From the NCBI GenBank assembly GCA_003140315.1, contig PLJS01000278.1:1-61813 (forward strand): 61,813 nucleotides of DNA, read 5' to 3'. This document shows positions 35,554-43,545 of the stretch, in pieces. Each line of letters starts with the position of its first letter. Within the stretch, counting starts at the first letter, position 1. The translations under genes and the position numbers were made by a program. This stretch comes from Hyphomicrobiales bacterium (GTDB lineage Bacteria; Pseudomonadota; Alphaproteobacteria; Rhizobiales; Xanthobacteraceae). The notes below the pieces were generated by a model. That model did not search any database. It saw nothing but the letters and a program-made list of their open reading frames with translations, and was not told the DNA's origin.

Positions 35554-37607
35554 CAGCGCCTCACCGTGACGATGAGATTACGGTCGGCATCGACCCCCAA
35601 TTTGTCGCCGACATCGATCGGCAGCCGGGTGCTCGGCTCCTCGACGACAAGCGGGCCTTCGAGCGTATCGCCGGGCCGCAGATCCGCGCGGCGATAGCGC
35701 GGCACGGTGCGAAAGCCGCCGTCGAGATAGAGCTTGGCCTCGCCGGCCGGCTCCGGCTTTGCGTCCGTACGCGCGGCACCCCGGCCAGTGACCTGCGTGC
35801 CGATGCGCCCGGCGACGCGCAGGCGGATGTTGACGGCGCGCACGGGACGATCGGGTTGCACGAAATTCCAGTGGCGCAGGTGCTCGCGCTCGAAGCCCTT
35901 GGCGACCGCATCGATCGTGCCCTGATCGATCGGACCGTCGGGGATCGGGATCTGCAACGTCTCGGCCTGCGCCAGATAGCAGCAGTCGACGCGCCGCTCG
36001 ATCTTGACCTCGCCCGGATCGACATCGGCATCGCGCATCAGCGCCTGCGCCTTGCCTTCCAGCTCGGCGAAGCGCGCTGCGAGTTCCTGCGGGATGAGTT
36101 CATCGAGCGTCTTGACGATCGAGGCCTGCAGGTCGTGCAGCATGTCGGCGACCAGCATGCCGAAGGCTGAGAACAAACCCGGCATCGGCGGCAGCACGAC
36201 CGTCGGCATCTGCAGTTCACGCGCAAGCTCGACCGCGTGCACCGGGCCTGCGCCGCCGAACGCCAGATAAGCGAAGTCGCGCGGGTCATAGCCGCGCTCG
36301 ACGGTGACGAGCCGCACGGCCTGCGCCATCAGGGCATTGGCGATGGCGCGCACAGTCCGCGCGGCATCGATCGCAGATACTCCCAGCGGATCGGCGAGAT
36401 GCTCCTTCACGGCGCGCTCGGCCGCCGCGACATCGAGCTTGAAGTCGCCGCCAAGGAAGCTTTCTGGCTCGACATGGCCGAGGATCACGTTGCAATCGGT
36501 CACGGTCGGGCGCGTGCCGCCGCGGCCGTAGCAGGCCGGCCCCGGATCGGCGCCCGCGCTCTGCGGGCCGACATGCACGCCGCCGCCTTCGTCGATCCAG
36601 GCAATCGAGCCGCCGCCGGCGCCGACCGAGATGATGTCGATGTTAGGGCAGCGCACCGTATAGCTGTGCAGCAGCGTATCGTTGCGCACTTCGGGCTTGC
36701 CGTCGCGGATCAGCGACACGTCGAAGCTGGTACCCCCCATGTCGCCGGTGATCGCGTTCGCGATGCCCATGCGCTCGCACACGCGCACCGCCGCCGTGAC
36801 GCCGCCCGCTGGCCCCGACTCCAGCAGCGTCACCGGCCGGTCGCTCGCGATCTCGGGTGGCGTCAGCCCGCCGTTCGATTGCATGAAATAGAGCTTCGAC
36901 GTCACGCCCGCTTCGCGCACGCGCCGTTCGAAGGTGCGGCCGTATTGTCCGCAGCGCGGCCCGAGCACCGCGTTCATCACGGTCGTGCTGGTGCGCTCGT
37001 ATTCCATGATCTCGGGGTTCACCTCGATCGAGGCGGTGACGAAGGCGTCGTTGGTTTTAGCCTTGAGATGCTCGAAGGCGCGGCGCTCGTGCTCGGGATT
37101 GACGTGGCTGTTGATGAAGCAGATCGCGATCGCCTCGACGCCGTCGGCCTTCAGCTCGGCCAGCGCCTGATCGACGTCGTCGAGCGCGAGCGGCGTCTCG
37201 ACCTTGCCGTCATAGAGAACGCGCTCACGCACTTCGAGCCGCCTTGCGCGTGGCACGAGGTCGGGCGGGTTGTCGAAGAACAGATCGTAAAGGTCGGCGC
37301 GGTCGTGGCGCCAGGCGCGGCGGATTTCCAGGATGTCGCGGAAGCCCTTGGTGGTCAGGAGCGCGGTCTTCGCGCCCTTGCCCTCGATCACCATGTTGGT
37401 CGCGATCGTAGTGCCGTGGCCGACGAAGCCGACGTTGCCGGGCGTGGTCTTGCTCAGCTCGAGAATGCGCTTGAGGCCGTCAAGCGCGCCGACCGAAGGG
37501 TCGCGCGGGGTCGAGGGCACCTTGGTGGACCACACTTGCCCGGTCGCGTCATCGAGCAGGACGATGTCGGTGAACGTTCCGCCAACGTCGATACCGATCC
37601 GTCGCAT
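35553..37607 (-). CDS. hyuA: Hydantoinase A / oxoprolinase family subunit (module B)
   Basis: A 684-residue HyuA-type subunit. The ATG giving MRRIGIDVGGTFTDIVLL has GAGGAAC upstream, which fixes the start; an in-frame TTG seven codons earlier is less likely. Further marks are GHGTTIATNMVIEGKGAK, TGDMGGTSFDVSLI and CYGRGGTRPTVTDCNVILG. It is the first gene of the operon that runs through two binding proteins, the permeases and ATPases to lacI. A good promoter (37694-37722) and the LacI-type operator (37680-37691) lie 73-115 nt upstream. Confidence 0.93.
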   Translation of the reverse strand: MRRIGIDVGGTFTDIVLLDDATGQVWSTKVPSTPRDPSVGALDGLKRILELSKTTPGNVGFVGHGTTIATNMVIEGKGAKTALLTTKGFRDILEIRRAWRHDRADLYDLFFDNPPDLVPRARRLEVRERVLYDGKVETPLALDDVDQALAELKADGVEAIAICFINSHVNPEHERRAFEHLKAKTNDAFVTASIEVNPEIMEYERTSTTVMNAVLGPRCGQYGRTFERRVREAGVTSKLYFMQSNGGLTPPEIASDRPVTLLESGPAGGVTAAVRVCERMGIANAITGDMGGTSFDVSLIRDGKPEVRNDTLLHSYTVRCPNIDIISVGAGGGSIAWIDEGGGVHVGPQSAGADPGPACYGRGGTRPTVTDCNVILGHVEPESFLGGDFKLDVAAAERAVKEHLADPLGVSAIDAARTVRAIANALMAQAVRLVTVERGYDPRDFAYLAFGGAGPVHAVELARELQMPTVVLPPMPGLFSAFGMLVADMLHDLQASIVKTLDELIPQELAARFAELEGKAQALMRDADVDPGEVKIERRVDCCYLAQAETLQIPIPDGPIDQGTIDAVAKGFEREHLRHWNFVQPDRPVRAVNIRLRVAGRIGTQVTGRGAARTDAKPEPAGEAKLYLDGGFRTVPRYRRADLRPGDTLEGPLVVEEPSTRLPIDVGDKLGVDADRNLIVTVRR

Positions 37608-37679
37608 GCGTTTCGCGTTCCTCAACAACAGCCGATACGAGCGGGCTCACGGCCGGCTCCGCTGGTCATTTGTTCTTGT

Positions 37680-37691
37680 TGAAACGTTTCA
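37680..37691. promoter_or_regulatory. LacI-type operator, copy 2
   Basis: TGAAACGTTTCA is a perfect 12-nt palindrome, identical to the core of the copy at 25204-25217. It begins two bases downstream of the -10 box of the module B promoter, so it covers the expected transcription start. A repressor bound here would block initiation, the classical LacI arrangement. The operon it would control ends with a LacI-family gene. Confidence 0.75.
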
Positions 37692-37693
37692 TG

Positions 37694-37722
37694 AGGTTAG
37701 GTCGTGGTGTCGACACTGTCAA
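37694..37722 (-). promoter_or_regulatory. Sigma-70-type promoter of the module B operon
   Basis: On the minus strand a perfect -35 box TTGACA (37722-37717) is followed by a 17-nt spacer and TAACCT (37699-37694). The -10 matches 3 of 6 bases, but spacing is ideal and the operator follows directly. The leader before the hyuA ATG would be about 80 nt. Confidence 0.6.
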
Positions 37723-37805
37723 TCAACCGGCCGCTGCAAGGGTGTCGGTCGGGATTTGAAAAGCCGTGCGGAGCAGGTCGCGCAACCGGCAAGCCGCGGC
37801 CGTCC

Positions 37806-37833
37806 TTGGCTATCGGCTGGCTTTCTGTACGAT
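37806..37833 (+). promoter_or_regulatory. Candidate promoter of the NMT1-type binding protein gene
   Basis: TTGGCT (37806-37811) and TACGAT (37828-37833) are separated by 16 nt and lie 58 nt upstream of the ATG at 37891. The match is moderate. The rest of the 283-nt divergent region (37608-37890) holds the module B promoter and operator and nothing else that I can identify. Confidence 0.35.
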
Positions 37834-37890
37834 GGTGGGCAGCCGGACCGGCCGTGAGTTGGGCCGAGACAAAAACATATAGGAGGCCCA

Positions 37891-38904
37891 ATGACGCGAA
37901 TGTCCAACGCCATCGCGGCGGCCGCGATTTTGACCACGACTCTCGTCTTGAGCGAAAGCGCCGCGCAGGCGACCGAGATCCGGCTCGCCCGCCAGTTCTC
38001 CATGGGCTATCTGCAATTCAACGTCATGGAGCACGAGAAGCTGCTCGAGAAGCATGCGGCCGCACTCGGCGTGAACGATCTACAAGTCACCTGGACGATC
38101 TTCAATGGTCCGGACGCGATGAACAACGCGCTGATCTCGGACTCCGTCGACATCGTGGCGGGCGGCACGCCCGGCCTGCTGACATTATGGAACCGCACCC
38201 GCGGTACGGCGAACGAAGTGCGCGGCATTTCGGCGCTGTCGTCGCAGCCGATCCTGCTCAACACCCGCAGCGACAACATCAAATCGATCGCCGACCTGAA
38301 GGATTCCGATCGCGTGGCGCTGCCGGCCGTGAAGGTCTCGATCCAGGCCGTCGTGCTGCAGATGGCCGCCGCGAAGATGTTCGGCCAGGCGAACTACGCC
38401 AAGCTCGACCCGCTCACGGTGTCGATGTCGCCGCCGGACTCGACCATCGCGGTGCTCGCAGGCTCGAACGAGATCAACTGCGTGTTCAGCGTTCCGCCGT
38501 TCCAGCAGCAGCTGCTCGAGAAGCCGGGCATCCACTCGATCCTGAATTCCTTCGACGTGATGGACGGTCCCGCCACATTCACGGTGGCGTGGACCACGTC
38601 GCGCTTCCGCGAGAAGAACCCGGCGCTCTACAAGGCGCTGGTCGCCGCGCTGAAGGAAGCAACCGCGATCGTCGACAAGGACCGCCAGAGGGCCGCCGGT
38701 TATTGGATCGAGGATGTGCATTCCAAGCTGCCGCTCGAGAAGGTGACGGCGGTCGTGTCCGGCCCACAGGTGCGCTGGACCATGACGCCCGAGCACACCA
38801 TGAAGTTCGCGACCTTCATGGCGAGCGTCGGCTCGCTGAAGGAAGCACCGAAATCGTGGAAGGATATTTTCTTCTCGGAGATTCATGATCTCGACGGGAG
38901 TTGA
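37891..38904 (+). CDS. Orphan ABC substrate-binding protein, NMT1/SsuA/TauA type
   Basis: A 337-residue periplasmic binding protein with an N-terminal signal peptide (MSNAIAAAAILTTTLVLSES, cleavage near AQA). RLARQFSMGYLQFNVMEHEK and DIVAGGTPGLLTLWNRT match the nitrate/sulfonate/thiamine-precursor binding family. GGAGG lies 4-5 nt before the ATG. No matching SsuB/SsuC-type ATPase or permease occurs in the window, so it must share a transporter encoded elsewhere or act in sensing. A TauD-family dioxygenase converges on it, which could suggest sulfonate use, though members of both families take other substrates. Confidence 0.88.
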   Translation: MTRMSNAIAAAAILTTTLVLSESAAQATEIRLARQFSMGYLQFNVMEHEKLLEKHAAALGVNDLQVTWTIFNGPDAMNNALISDSVDIVAGGTPGLLTLWNRTRGTANEVRGISALSSQPILLNTRSDNIKSIADLKDSDRVALPAVKVSIQAVVLQMAAAKMFGQANYAKLDPLTVSMSPPDSTIAVLAGSNEINCVFSVPPFQQQLLEKPGIHSILNSFDVMDGPATFTVAWTTSRFREKNPALYKALVAALKEATAIVDKDRQRAAGYWIEDVHSKLPLEKVTAVVSGPQVRWTMTPEHTMKFATFMASVGSLKEAPKSWKDIFFSEIHDLDGS

Positions 38905-38920
38905 GGCGCTCTTTCAGTAT

Positions 38921-39036
38921 CCCTCCCCGTCTTCGGGGGGGTCGGATCGCGAAGCGATCTGGGGTGGGGTCTTATCCCGATCGCAGACCCCACCCGGCCT
39001 CGCTGCGCTCGGCCACCCTCCCTCTTTGGGGGAGGG
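38921..39036. repeat. REP-like hairpin array between convergent genes
   Basis: The array contains CCCCG-TCTT-CGGGG (38925-38938), GATCGC-GAA-GCGATC (38945-38959), a longer pairing of GGGTGGGGTC with GACCCCACCC, and CCCTCCC (39016-39022) with GGGAGGG (39030-39036). It fills the space between the binding-protein stop and the TauD stop and may act as a two-way terminator. GGATCGC-GAA-GCGATCC recurs at 40041-40057. Confidence 0.75.
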
Positions 39037-39037
39037 A

Positions 39038-39928
39038 TTACACCGCCTGCTGGGTGAACTCCGGATCGAATACCCGGTCGGCCATCACCTGGCAGCGCTT
39101 GATCAGGCGATGCTCGTCGGCGGTGTAGTCCGGCAAGGCCTGATGCAGCGTGCCGATATTGTCCCACATCAGCACGTCGCCCTCGGTCCACGAATGCGCG
39201 TAGCAGAACTTCGGCTGGAGCTGATGCCGGAATAAGAATGCGAGCAATTCGTCGCTCTCGTCTTCGGGCAATTCGTTGATGCGCATCGCGTAGCCGGGAT
39301 TGCAGTAGAGCACCTTGCGGCCCGTGATCGGGTGCGTGAGGAACACCGGATGCGACACCGGCGGCTTCTTGCGCCGCTGCTCCTCGGTCAAGGCTTTCCG
39401 CGTCGAGCCCGGTTGCGCCCGCGCCTTGTCCCAGAACTTGGCGAAGTCATGCAGCACCGTCTTGCCGTCGAGACGCGCCTTGATGTCGGCCGGAAGCGCG
39501 TCGTAGGCCGCATGCATCGAGGCAAATTCGGTGGAGCCGAGCGCCTTGCCGTTCCGCCGCGGCACCTTGATGGCGTAGAGCACATTGGCGAACGCGATCG
39601 TCGCCGAATACGACATGTCGGTGTGCCAGTCCTGCCCGGCATCGGCGAGCCCGATCGGCTTGCCGTTCTCCTTGATGTTGGAGAGGATCATGACCTCGGG
39701 ATGCACCGGGTCCTGGAAGGTGCCGGCGACATTGATTTCAAGCTCGCCGAAGCGGCCCGCGAAACCTTTCAGCGACGTGGCTTCGAGCATCTGACCCGGA
39801 ATGCAGAGCACGCTATGCCGCCCAAGCGCGCCGAGGATGACGCCGAAGTCCCTCGCGCTCAGCGGCTTTCCTAGGTCGGCGCCGAGGACGCGCGCGCCGA
39901 GCACTTTGCCGCTGGGGACGATTTCCAC
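39038..39928 (-). CDS. TauD/TfdA family 2-oxoglutarate- and Fe(II)-dependent dioxygenase
   Basis: A 296-residue dioxygenase of normal family length. The iron facial triad is visible as H102-x-D104 (WHTDMSY) and the distal H262 (GTLHQALPDY). An arginine at 274 or 278 (HRLIKRC) would bind 2-oxoglutarate. Family members hydroxylate taurine, sulfate esters, phenoxy acids and similar compounds, releasing CO2 and succinate. It stands alone between two hairpin arrays, converges with the orphan binding protein, and is preceded by an unrelated polar amino acid ABC operon. The substrate is unknown; a sulfonate is one option. Confidence 0.9.
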   Translation of the reverse strand: MEIVPSGKVLGARVLGADLGKPLSARDFGVILGALGRHSVLCIPGQMLEATSLKGFAGRFGELEINVAGTFQDPVHPEVMILSNIKENGKPIGLADAGQDWHTDMSYSATIAFANVLYAIKVPRRNGKALGSTEFASMHAAYDALPADIKARLDGKTVLHDFAKFWDKARAQPGSTRKALTEEQRRKKPPVSHPVFLTHPITGRKVLYCNPGYAMRINELPEDESDELLAFLFRHQLQPKFCYAHSWTEGDVLMWDNIGTLHQALPDYTADEHRLIKRCQVMADRVFDPEFTQQAV

Positions 39929-39976
39929 CTTGGAACTCCCTGACGTTTATCGATCCATCTAACCCCCACCCTACCC

Positions 39977-40126
39977 TCCCCCGCAAGCGGGGGAAGGATA
40001 AAGGGAGGTGCGCGCTTCACCTTTCCCATGGGGAGAGGTCGGATCGCGAAGCGATCCGGGTGAGGGGTTACGGGGCTTCCGAGAGAGCGATGCCCCCTCA
40101 CCCCACCCCTCTCCCCACGGGGAGAG
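39977..40126. repeat. REP-like hairpin array
   Basis: In the 243-nt gap between the ABC ATPase and the TauD gene are three perfect stems: TCCCCCGC-AA-GCGGGGGA (39977-39994), GGATCGC-GAA-GCGATCC (40041-40057) and CCCTCTCCCC-AC-GGGGAGAGGG (40105-40126). They belong to the same family as those at 5394 and 38921. No promoter stands out in the rest of the gap. Confidence 0.8.
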
Positions 40127-40171
40127 GGAGCAGACCGCCCAAGCGGCCTCGGATTCGGCCCCAAACAAACT

Positions 40172-40918
40172 TTAGAGAATCTGATCAAGGAACTGGCGCG
40201 TGCGTGGGTCCTTCGGGCTCGCGAAGAACTCCTTCGGCGGCGCGTGCTCCACGAGAAGGCCGCCGTCGGTGAAATAGACCTCGTTCGCGACTTCGCGCGC
40301 AAAGCCCATCTCGTGGGTGACGATCATGCAGGTCATGCCGTCCGCGGCGAGTTCGCGGATCGTCACCAGCACGTCCTTCACGGTCTCGGGATCGAGCGCC
40401 GCCGTCACCTCGTCGAACAGCATGATGTCGGGATTCATCGCGAGGCTGCGCGCGATCGCGATGCGCTGCTGCTGGCCGCCGGAGAGCTCGCCCGGATGGG
40501 CGCCCTCCTTGCCCTGCAGGCGCACCTTGGCGATCAGCGCGAGCGCTTGGCGCTCGACCTCGCGCTGGTCGCGCTTGAGCACATGGATCGGCGCCATCAT
40601 GACGTTTTCCAGCGCCGTCTTGTGCGGGAACAGATTGTACTGCTGGAACACCATGCCGACCTTGCGGCGCAGCGCGAGCTTGTCGAGCTTTGGATCGTTC
40701 ACCTCCTGGCCCTCGACCAGGATCGAGCCGGACTCGATTGGCACCAGCGCGTTGACGCAACGCAGCAGCGTGGATTTCCCCGATCCGGACGGGCCGATGA
40801 TGCAGATCACCTGGCCCTTCATGACCTCCATCGACACGCCCTTGAGCACCCGCGCGGCGCCGAACGACTTGAAGACGGCGCGCAGGCTGACGAGCGGCTG
40901 GTCGGGCGTCCACACCAT
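40172..40918 (-). CDS. Polar amino acid ABC transporter ATP-binding protein (GlnQ/HisP type)
   Basis: A 248-residue ATPase of the amino acid subfamily: Walker A GPSGSGKS, LRRKVGMVFQQYNLFPHKTALENV, signature LSGGQQQRIAIARSLA, Walker B IMLFDEVTAALDPE and the H-loop VTHEMGFAREVAN. VFQQYNLFPH is characteristic of GlnQ/ArtP-type proteins. It starts immediately (ATG at 40918) before the stop of the second permease. It energises the importer made of the two permeases and the binding protein at 42551. Confidence 0.94.
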   Translation of the reverse strand: MVWTPDQPLVSLRAVFKSFGAARVLKGVSMEVMKGQVICIIGPSGSGKSTLLRCVNALVPIESGSILVEGQEVNDPKLDKLALRRKVGMVFQQYNLFPHKTALENVMMAPIHVLKRDQREVERQALALIAKVRLQGKEGAHPGELSGGQQQRIAIARSLAMNPDIMLFDEVTAALDPETVKDVLVTIRELAADGMTCMIVTHEMGFAREVANEVYFTDGGLLVEHAPPKEFFASPKDPRTRQFLDQIL

Positions 40919-41749
40919 TCAGGTCACCGCGAAGCGTTTTTCGAGCGCGAGCGTCGCGCGCGCGATCGGATAGCAATAGAGGAAGAACCAGAGCAGCAGA
41001 TAGAGATACATCGGCACGAGCAGTTCGCTGCGCCCTTCCGACGAGAGGATATCGCCCGTCAGGGTCATCGCCTCGCTCACGCCGACCACGGAGGTCAGCG
41101 GCGTCGCGACCGTGAGGATGGCGTAGAGGTTCATCCAGGGCGGCGTCATGCGCTTGATGCATTGCGGCAGGATGATCATGCGCAGCGTTTGCGCGCGCGT
41201 CATCGCAAGCGAGTCCGCCGCCTCCCACTGGCCGAACGGGATCGAGCGCACCGCACCGCGCACGAGCTCCGACATGTTCGCCATCACGGGCAGCGACAGC
41301 CCGATGGTCGATTTGAGCCAGCCCGGCAGCGGCACGATGGTGTGGCCGATGCGCACCTCGAACGGCAACAGCAGCATGCAGTAGAATAGCAGCACCAGCC
41401 AGGGCGAATTCCTGAAGAACTGCGTGACGAACCAGGACGACGCCCGCACCTGCGGCAGCAGCGAGACCTGCGCGAGGCCGAGCGGAACGCCGGTCACGGT
41501 GCCGATCGCCATCGCGAGGAAGCTCATCGCGATGTTGAGCGCGAAGCCCTGTGCCAGCAGCGGCGTCCATTTCAGCATCGTGGCGATGATGTCGGGCGTG
41601 CCGGGCGCGGCCTGTGCTTCGCCGATGCCGACCGCCGCGATCAGCGCGGCCACGAGCGCAGCGCCGTGCCACGCGTTGAAGCGCCACGGCTCGGCGGCGC
41701 CGATACGGAACGGCTTCAACACGGCAAGATCGGTGCGGCCAATGATCAT
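40919..41749 (-). CDS. Polar amino acid ABC transporter permease, second subunit
   Basis: A 276-residue His/Glu/Gln/Arg-type permease. The conserved cytoplasmic EAA-like loop is ELVRGAVRSIPFGQWEAADSLAMTRAQTLRMIILPQCIKR, and FFRNSPWLVLLFYCMLLLPF is the usual TM2 entry. The start ATG overlaps the first permease stop (ATGA). About 40 residues of N-terminal sequence precede the first conserved helix, longer than in many members. It forms a heterodimeric channel with the upstream permease. Confidence 0.92.
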   Translation of the reverse strand: MIIGRTDLAVLKPFRIGAAEPWRFNAWHGAALVAALIAAVGIGEAQAAPGTPDIIATMLKWTPLLAQGFALNIAMSFLAMAIGTVTGVPLGLAQVSLLPQVRASSWFVTQFFRNSPWLVLLFYCMLLLPFEVRIGHTIVPLPGWLKSTIGLSLPVMANMSELVRGAVRSIPFGQWEAADSLAMTRAQTLRMIILPQCIKRMTPPWMNLYAILTVATPLTSVVGVSEAMTLTGDILSSEGRSELLVPMYLYLLLWFFLYCYPIARATLALEKRFAVT

Positions 41750-42498
41750 GCCGTCGTGTATCCGGGGATGCGCAACGCGCGCTCCCAGCGTCCCATGACC
41801 CAGACGAGCAGGCCGACCAGCGCCACATAGACGATCATCAACACGTTCATCATCTCGGGCACGTTCGACTCGTCCGACCAGATCTGGTTCGCGACGTAGA
41901 GCATTTCCGGCACCGCGATCGCGTAGGCGATCGTCGTGGTCTTGACGAGATTGACCAGATTGTTGTTGAGCGCCGGCAGGCTGATGCGGAACGCGAGCGG
42001 CAGGATCACGTAGACGTAGGCCTTGAGCCTCGAATAGCCGAGGCTTTCGGCCGCTTCCAGCGTCTCGCGCGGCACCGCCTCGATGCCGGCGCGGAAAATC
42101 TCGACGTTGAATGCGCCGGCATAAAACGACAGGCAGATCGCAGCCCAGGTGAAGTTCGTTACGACCGGCACCGCGATGCCGTTGCCGCCGGAGATCTTGA
42201 GATATGAGCCGAGCGCGAAATAGAAGAAATAGAGCTGCACCAGCGGCGGCGTGTTGCGGAAGAACTGGATGTAGCCCTGGGTCACAAGCCGCAGCACACG
42301 CGAGCGCGAGCCCTGTATCCACGCGCCGACGACGCCGATCACGACGCTCGCGACGAGGCAGGTCGCCATCAGGCGGACGGAGGTGAGAAATCCGTTGAGG
42401 AAACGCGCGCGGTCGAACGCGTCGTAGAAAATCGTGAGCTTGATGCCGGATGTGTCATGCAACACCCGGAACCAGTCCCAGAGCGGTTGGAGGCTCAT
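41746..42498 (-). CDS. Polar amino acid ABC transporter permease, first subunit
   Basis: A 250-residue permease with FFRNTPPLVQLYFFYFALG and the loop EIFRAGIEAVPRETLEAAESLGYSRLKAYVYVILP, both typical of the GltJ/AapQ class. It overlaps the second permease by ATGA. A GC-rich hairpin (42508-42532) separates it from the binding-protein gene. The ligand class is probably a polar or acidic amino acid or a related small acid. Confidence 0.92.
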   Translation of the reverse strand: MSLQPLWDWFRVLHDTSGIKLTIFYDAFDRARFLNGFLTSVRLMATCLVASVVIGVVGAWIQGSRSRVLRLVTQGYIQFFRNTPPLVQLYFFYFALGSYLKISGGNGIAVPVVTNFTWAAICLSFYAGAFNVEIFRAGIEAVPRETLEAAESLGYSRLKAYVYVILPLAFRISLPALNNNLVNLVKTTTIAYAIAVPEMLYVANQIWSDESNVPEMMNVLMIVYVALVGLLVWVMGRWERALRIPGYTTA

Positions 42499-42507
42499 CT
42501 TTCTTCA

Positions 42508-42532
42508 CCTCTCCCCGCGAAGCGGGGAGAGG
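42508..42532. repeat. REP-like hairpin inside the ABC operon
   Basis: CCTCTCCCCGC (42508-42518), loop GAA and GCGGGGAGAGG (42522-42532) form a perfect 11-bp stem between the binding-protein stop and the permease start. This placement is common for mRNA-stabilising elements that raise binding-protein levels above permease levels. Confidence 0.8.
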
Positions 42533-42550
42533 GAAAGGCGGCGCATCTCA

Positions 42551-43369
42551 TCACGACTTCTTGGCGTACTTGTCGTGCATCGCCTTGAGGAAGGCCGACG
42601 GCTGGATTTGCCACTTCTTCTCCAGCTCGATCAGCTTGCCGGTGCGGTGCCAATCTTCAAGCTGCGCCGCCATGAACTTGCCCCACTCGCCGTCGCGCTC
42701 CTCAAGCTTCACGGCGAGGCCCCACGGCTCCTCCATGATGCTCGGCAGCGCCATCTCGAAGCCCGACCATTTCGGATCGGCGAGGCGCTCCGCAAAGGCC
42801 GTGTCGTCATAGACCCAGCCGACGCAGTTGCCCTGCTGCAGCGCGACCTCGGCCTCGGTCTGGCCCTTGAAGGCGACAATGTCGGCGCCGAATTTCTCGG
42901 CGACCGGCTTGTTGTACCAGGCGCCCTGGATGCCGCAGATCTTCTGGTCCTTGAGCTGCTCCCAGGCCTGGATCTTCGCCTTCTTGTTCGCAAGCACGTT
43001 GACGCCGGAGGCGTAATAGAGCGGCTCGATGATGCCGACGATCAGCCGCCGATCGGGCTTGTCGTTCATGGTGGCGATCATCAGGTCGATCTTGCCCTGT
43101 TGCAGGAATTGCATGCGGTTCGACGAGACGAGCGGCTCGATCTCGAGCTTCACACCGAGCTTGTCGGCGACGAGCCTTGCGATATCCGGCTCGAAGCCGA
43201 CGATCGCACCGCTCGGGTCGCGGAAGCCGAACGGCTTGTAGTCGGCCTTGGTGCCGACGACGAGGACGCCGCGCTGCTTGATCCTCTCGAGCGTCTGCGC
43301 GGACACGGGCGCGGCGGCGAGCGCCGCGCCGAGAACGGCGGCGGCCGCAGTCAGGAGCAATTTGTGCAT
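42551..43369 (-). CDS. Polar amino acid ABC transporter substrate-binding protein
   Basis: A 272-residue SBP_bac_3 protein. The signal peptide (MHKLLLTAAAAVLGAALAAA, cleavage near VSA) is followed by LERIKQRGVLVVGTKADYKPFGFRD, the standard first strand of the family, and VGFEPDIARLVADKLGVKLE. It is the first gene of the operon. It catches the ligand in the periplasm for the two permeases. The ligand residues cannot be assigned by eye. Confidence 0.92.
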   Translation of the reverse strand: MHKLLLTAAAAVLGAALAAAPVSAQTLERIKQRGVLVVGTKADYKPFGFRDPSGAIVGFEPDIARLVADKLGVKLEIEPLVSSNRMQFLQQGKIDLMIATMNDKPDRRLIVGIIEPLYYASGVNVLANKKAKIQAWEQLKDQKICGIQGAWYNKPVAEKFGADIVAFKGQTEAEVALQQGNCVGWVYDDTAFAERLADPKWSGFEMALPSIMEEPWGLAVKLEERDGEWGKFMAAQLEDWHRTGKLIELEKKWQIQPSAFLKAMHDKYAKKS

Positions 43370-43440
43370 GACAAGTCCCCTTGGCTTCTTGGCTGGCGGA
43401 AAGCTTAGCCAAGATGCAGGGAGTGTGCCAGCGACTCAGC

Positions 43441-43534
43441 GTCATCCTGAGGTGGCCGCCGAAGGCGGCCCTCGAAGGATGGCAACGAACGCCGTCGCCC
43501 TTCGAGGCGCCCTGCGCGCGCACCTCAGGGTGAC
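43441..43534. repeat. Nested intergenic palindrome
   Basis: GTCATCCTGAGGTG (43441-43454) and CACCTCAGGGTGAC (43521-43534) are outer arms with one mismatch. Inside are GGCCGCC-GAA-GGCGGCC (43454-43470) and CCTCGAAGG (43470-43478) pairing with CCTTCGAGG. The whole 94-nt element sits between the aldolase stop and the ABC binding-protein gene. It differs from the C-tract hairpins elsewhere in the window, so it is a second repeat family. Confidence 0.8.
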
Positions 43535-43545
43535 GACTTACAACT

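Noticed and set aside
37680-37692. A CcpA/cre-type catabolite site
   Set aside because: Core symmetry is similar (a LacI-family palindrome with central CG), but catabolite control by CcpA is a Firmicutes system and a LacI-family gene is encoded in the operon itself.
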